Origin: Phycisphaerales bacterium
GTDB lineage: Bacteria; Planctomycetota; Phycisphaerae; UBA1845
Assembly: GCA_020852275.1 (NCBI GenBank)
Contig: JADZBE010000029.1
Span: forward strand, 1 to 64,000
Length of the DNA: 64,000 nucleotides
Reading direction: 5' to 3'
Both the position numbers and the translations under genes were made by a program. Shown here piece after piece: positions 62,114 through 64,000 of the stretch. Position 1 is the first letter of the stretch. Every line of letters starts with the position of its first letter. The notes under the pieces are model-generated. The model did no database searches. It worked only from the letters and a program-made list of their open reading frames with translations, and was not told the origin of the DNA.

Positions 62114-63003
62114 AACACGTACATCTTCATGCAGAACACGCTGCCGCCGGATTTCATGAACTCCGACGTATCGACCTCATGCACCTCCAGCCCCCGCTCG
62201 CGCAGTTGCGCGACGGCGCGCGCGTTGCCGCGCTGAATCACCACGCAGCGCCCGCCGATCGCCGTGGCGTTGCAGGCGAAGCCGCGCAGCGCCTCGTGCT
62301 CGGTCGCTTCAATCACGTCGGAAAAGACCGCGCGGATCAGCCCCAGACCCTGCTCGTCGAACGCCGGGGGATAGATCATCGCGGTCCGCTCGTTGATCGC
62401 GCAGAAGCTCGTGTCCAGATGGTAGAAGTGATCCGAGTGCAGTTTCAGCCGCAGCACGGGCGCGGCGAAGTAATCGCTGACGGCCTCGTACACCGCCGGG
62501 TCCGTGCGGAAGCCGTGCCCGCCCCAGATGAGCGACCGTCCCGGATGCCACACGGCGTCGCCGCTGCCTTCAAAGAGCTCTTCGCCCGGCAGATGCTCGA
62601 CCTGATAACCCCGCGCGGCGAACCAATCCGCAAACGCCGGCACTTCGCGCTGCCGCGAAGGGTGCTTCATCTGGCTCAGCAGGCAGAGCCGCTGCCCTTC
62701 GACATCCAGGCCCGCCAGCGTCTGGTTGGCGCAGAAGACCATGTCCTCGCAGTTTTCCAGCGGTTCGAGCGTCTCGACGCGGGCGCCGCAGCGGATGAAG
62801 GCGTCGCGCACCTCCTGCCACTGACGATCCGCGAGATCGAAGTTGACCCGCCCCAGACTGCCCTCCATGTGCGGGTTCTTGACGTCCACCACGTCGAAGT
62901 ACGTCGGCGGACACATCAGCAACGTCGTGGGAAGCGGCGTCTCGTTGCACGAATCCAGAAGCCCCTCGGGAAGCTGATCGATCGAGTCATAAACTTCGGC
63001 CAC
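62110..63003 (-). CDS. Arginine-deiminase-fold enzyme (DDAH / amidinotransferase-like)
   Basis: The 297-residue protein has the guanidino-modifying enzyme fold. Visible motifs are ENCEDMVFCANQTL (substrate Asp), FEGSGDAVWHPG, the catalytic His in LKLHSDHFYHLDTSFC, and the catalytic Cys in SGGSVFCMKM near the C-terminus. This suits dimethylarginine dimethylaminohydrolase or a related N-omega-guanidine hydrolase; some relatives act on other arginine derivatives. The start is a GTG at 63003 with GGAGGG upstream. It stands alone, so the substrate cannot be inferred from neighbours. Confidence 0.87.
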   Translation of the reverse strand: MAEVYDSIDQLPEGLLDSCNETPLPTTLLMCPPTYFDVVDVKNPHMEGSLGRVNFDLADRQWQEVRDAFIRCGARVETLEPLENCEDMVFCANQTLAGLDVEGQRLCLLSQMKHPSRQREVPAFADWFAARGYQVEHLPGEELFEGSGDAVWHPGRSLIWGGHGFRTDPAVYEAVSDYFAAPVLRLKLHSDHFYHLDTSFCAINERTAMIYPPAFDEQGLGLIRAVFSDVIEATEHEALRGFACNATAIGGRCVVIQRGNARAVAQLRERGLEVHEVDTSEFMKSGGSVFCMKMYVF

Positions 63004-63103
63004 GAGAACCCTCCATGTGATGGACGCCTACTACTGCTCGTCCGCGCTCGCCAACCAACCCGTAGGTCGGGTGATGCGCCCTGCTCGCTTCGCCTCCGCG
63101 CGC

Positions 63104-63128
63104 GGCTGGCGGGCATAGCCCGCCCTAC
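63104..63128. repeat. R5 palindrome
   Basis: GGCGGGCATAGCCCGCCCTAC (63108-63128) is a single palindrome of the R5 family. It overlaps the stop codon region of the adjacent minus-strand gene by a few bases. Confidence 0.75.
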
Positions 63129-64000
63129 GTCAGAGCGTACCGGTCCAGCAGCCCCGCCAATCCGCGCTCGCGCGCCAGAAAGTGCATGCGCAGCCTCTCC
63201 GCCCGCGTGCGCAGCGCCGGCGACCTTCCCGCGGACCGGTCGATGATCCGCAGCGCCTCGAAGACGTCCTCATACGCGAGCACCGATCGTCCTCGACAGG
63301 CCGCCTGCGCCCGCGCGAGCCACCCCATCGCCGCCAGCGACGCCATGAATGCCAGCAATCCGCTGACCAGCGGCCAATCATAATACCCCGGACCGAACAC
63401 GCCGCGAGACTCAAGCCGTGCCGTGAGGTAACGGCGGAGCAGGCTGTCAATCCGCTCGGTGTGCGACGGATCGCCCGCGGGCTGCACGTCCTCGACGTGC
63501 TGAAAAGACGGCGTGCCGGGCAGGCCCGGGATCGCGGGCATCCGCCCGCGCCCGCGCCGCATGCGCCCCGCCAGGCGCAGTTGCCGCCAGCGCCGCGCCC
63601 AGCGCCGCGGCAGCGACGCCGTCATGTCGCGGATATTCACATGCTCGGCGTGCGCGAAGACCAGCTCCCGTAGCATCGCAACCTGACCCGCGCTCGGCGC
63701 TCGCGGCGGCGACCCGTCGCGCCCGCCGTCCGCGGCCGCGAACACCATGTCGGCCAGTTCGTCGAAGCGCTCAAGCCCGACGCGCTCCAGCCGGGATTCG
63801 GAAAGCGTCAAGACAGCCGAAACCGCGGCAAGTATCTGGTCCCGCAACGGACGGCCGTGATCCCCGAACAGCGACAGGAACCGCTCGATCATCTGCCTCG
63901 TCTGCTGAGGGGCGAGCCGAATGTCGCGGCAAAGAATCGGCTCCTCCAACGCCACGGCGCCCGGATGCGGCAGTCCCGCAAGAAGCTCCGCTACCGGCGC
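63125..64000 (-). CDS. Partial protein of unknown function, possibly YkgJ/FliB-like C-terminus
   Basis: The frame is open to the window edge, so the N-terminus is missing; a GTG at 63955 is the last possible internal start. The visible 291 residues are Arg- and Leu-rich and helical, with GYYDWPLVSGLLAFMASLAA as a hydrophobic segment and a C-terminal DVFEALRIIDRSAGRSPALR. The pattern (HTERIDSLLRRYLTARLESR, then the hydrophobic segment, then ALRxxDxxxG) reminds me of the C-terminal half of FliB/YkgJ-type Cys-cluster proteins. The Cys cluster itself would lie outside the window, so this is a guess. Confidence 0.5.
   Translation of the reverse strand, partial: APVAELLAGLPHPGAVALEEPILCRDIRLAPQQTRQMIERFLSLFGDHGRPLRDQILAAVSAVLTLSESRLERVGLERFDELADMVFAAADGGRDGSPPRAPSAGQVAMLRELVFAHAEHVNIRDMTASLPRRWARRWRQLRLAGRMRRGRGRMPAIPGLPGTPSFQHVEDVQPAGDPSHTERIDSLLRRYLTARLESRGVFGPGYYDWPLVSGLLAFMASLAAMGWLARAQAACRGRSVLAYEDVFEALRIIDRSAGRSPALRTRAERLRMHFLARERGLAGLLDRYALT

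Overview
The window is high-G+C bacterial DNA whose gene content points to a member of the Planctomycetota, perhaps Phycisphaerae-like. The pointers are a ferredoxin-Rieske fusion with a split cytochrome b and an octaheme cytochrome, a cytochrome c domain fused to WD40 repeats, secreted cohesin/dockerin-like surface proteins, a SpoIIE-type phosphatase, two tandem clpP genes behind tig, and gaps packed with palindromes and short tandem repeats. This assignment is inference from gene content; no rRNA gene is present.

Layout. 1-2.4 kb: the start of a possible transposase, a BNR/sialidase-like secreted protein with a doubtful C-terminus and a small unknown gene. 2.6-5.8 kb: an inverted repeat pair flanking a PIN-PhoH gene, plus acetyltransferase debris. 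6-7.6 kb: a TerC-family membrane protein and a carbonic-anhydrase-like protein. 8.05-9.19 kb: no credible protein, but a promoter, about 1.1 kb of nested hairpins and a terminator, read here as a large structured non-coding RNA; this is the most unusual item. 9.6-13.3 kb: a SpoIIE phosphatase and a membrane TPR protein. 13.4 kb: a perfect CRP/FNR-type palindrome. 13.7-22.4 kb: a HEAT protein, then a bc-type quinol:cytochrome c oxidoreductase cluster of ferredoxin-Rieske fusion, cytochrome b N-half, cytochrome b C-half, octaheme coiled-coil cytochrome and a 26-residue membrane peptide. 22.7-28.6 kb: a GNAT enzyme, a cytochrome-WD40 protein and the proteostasis set clpP-clpP-tig. 29.15-29.86 kb: a strong promoter followed by another structured region without genes. 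30.2-46.1 kb: secreted cohesin-like proteins, serA, a ROK sugar kinase, TPR and DUF2007-like proteins, two unknown exported proteins, a RAYT transposase remnant and an SppA peptidase. 46.4-64 kb: a GH31 glycosidase, a 53-residue membrane peptide, a HEAT protein, purM, the run ispA-dxs-nadK, an alkaline-phosphatase-superfamily protein, a VWA lipoprotein, an arginine-deiminase-fold enzyme and a partial unknown gene.

How genes work together. The 14.8-22.4 kb cluster should pass electrons from quinol through cytochrome b and Rieske to heme c, with an extra iron-sulfur domain predicted on the cytoplasmic side. ispA-dxs-nadK joins precursor synthesis, NADP supply and prenyl chain synthesis. tig and the two clpP genes link nascent-chain folding to proteolysis.

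A second theme is repeats. At least seven families occupy the gaps: palindromes with a constant GTGCCAC-like tail, GGGCGGGC/GCCCGCCC pairs, 17-20 bp tandem arrays, 7-8 bp microsatellites and dispersed elements of 150-400 bp. Some palindromes sit in frame inside nadK, the alkaline-phosphatase-superfamily gene and the GH31 gene. No tRNA, rRNA or CRISPR array was seen.
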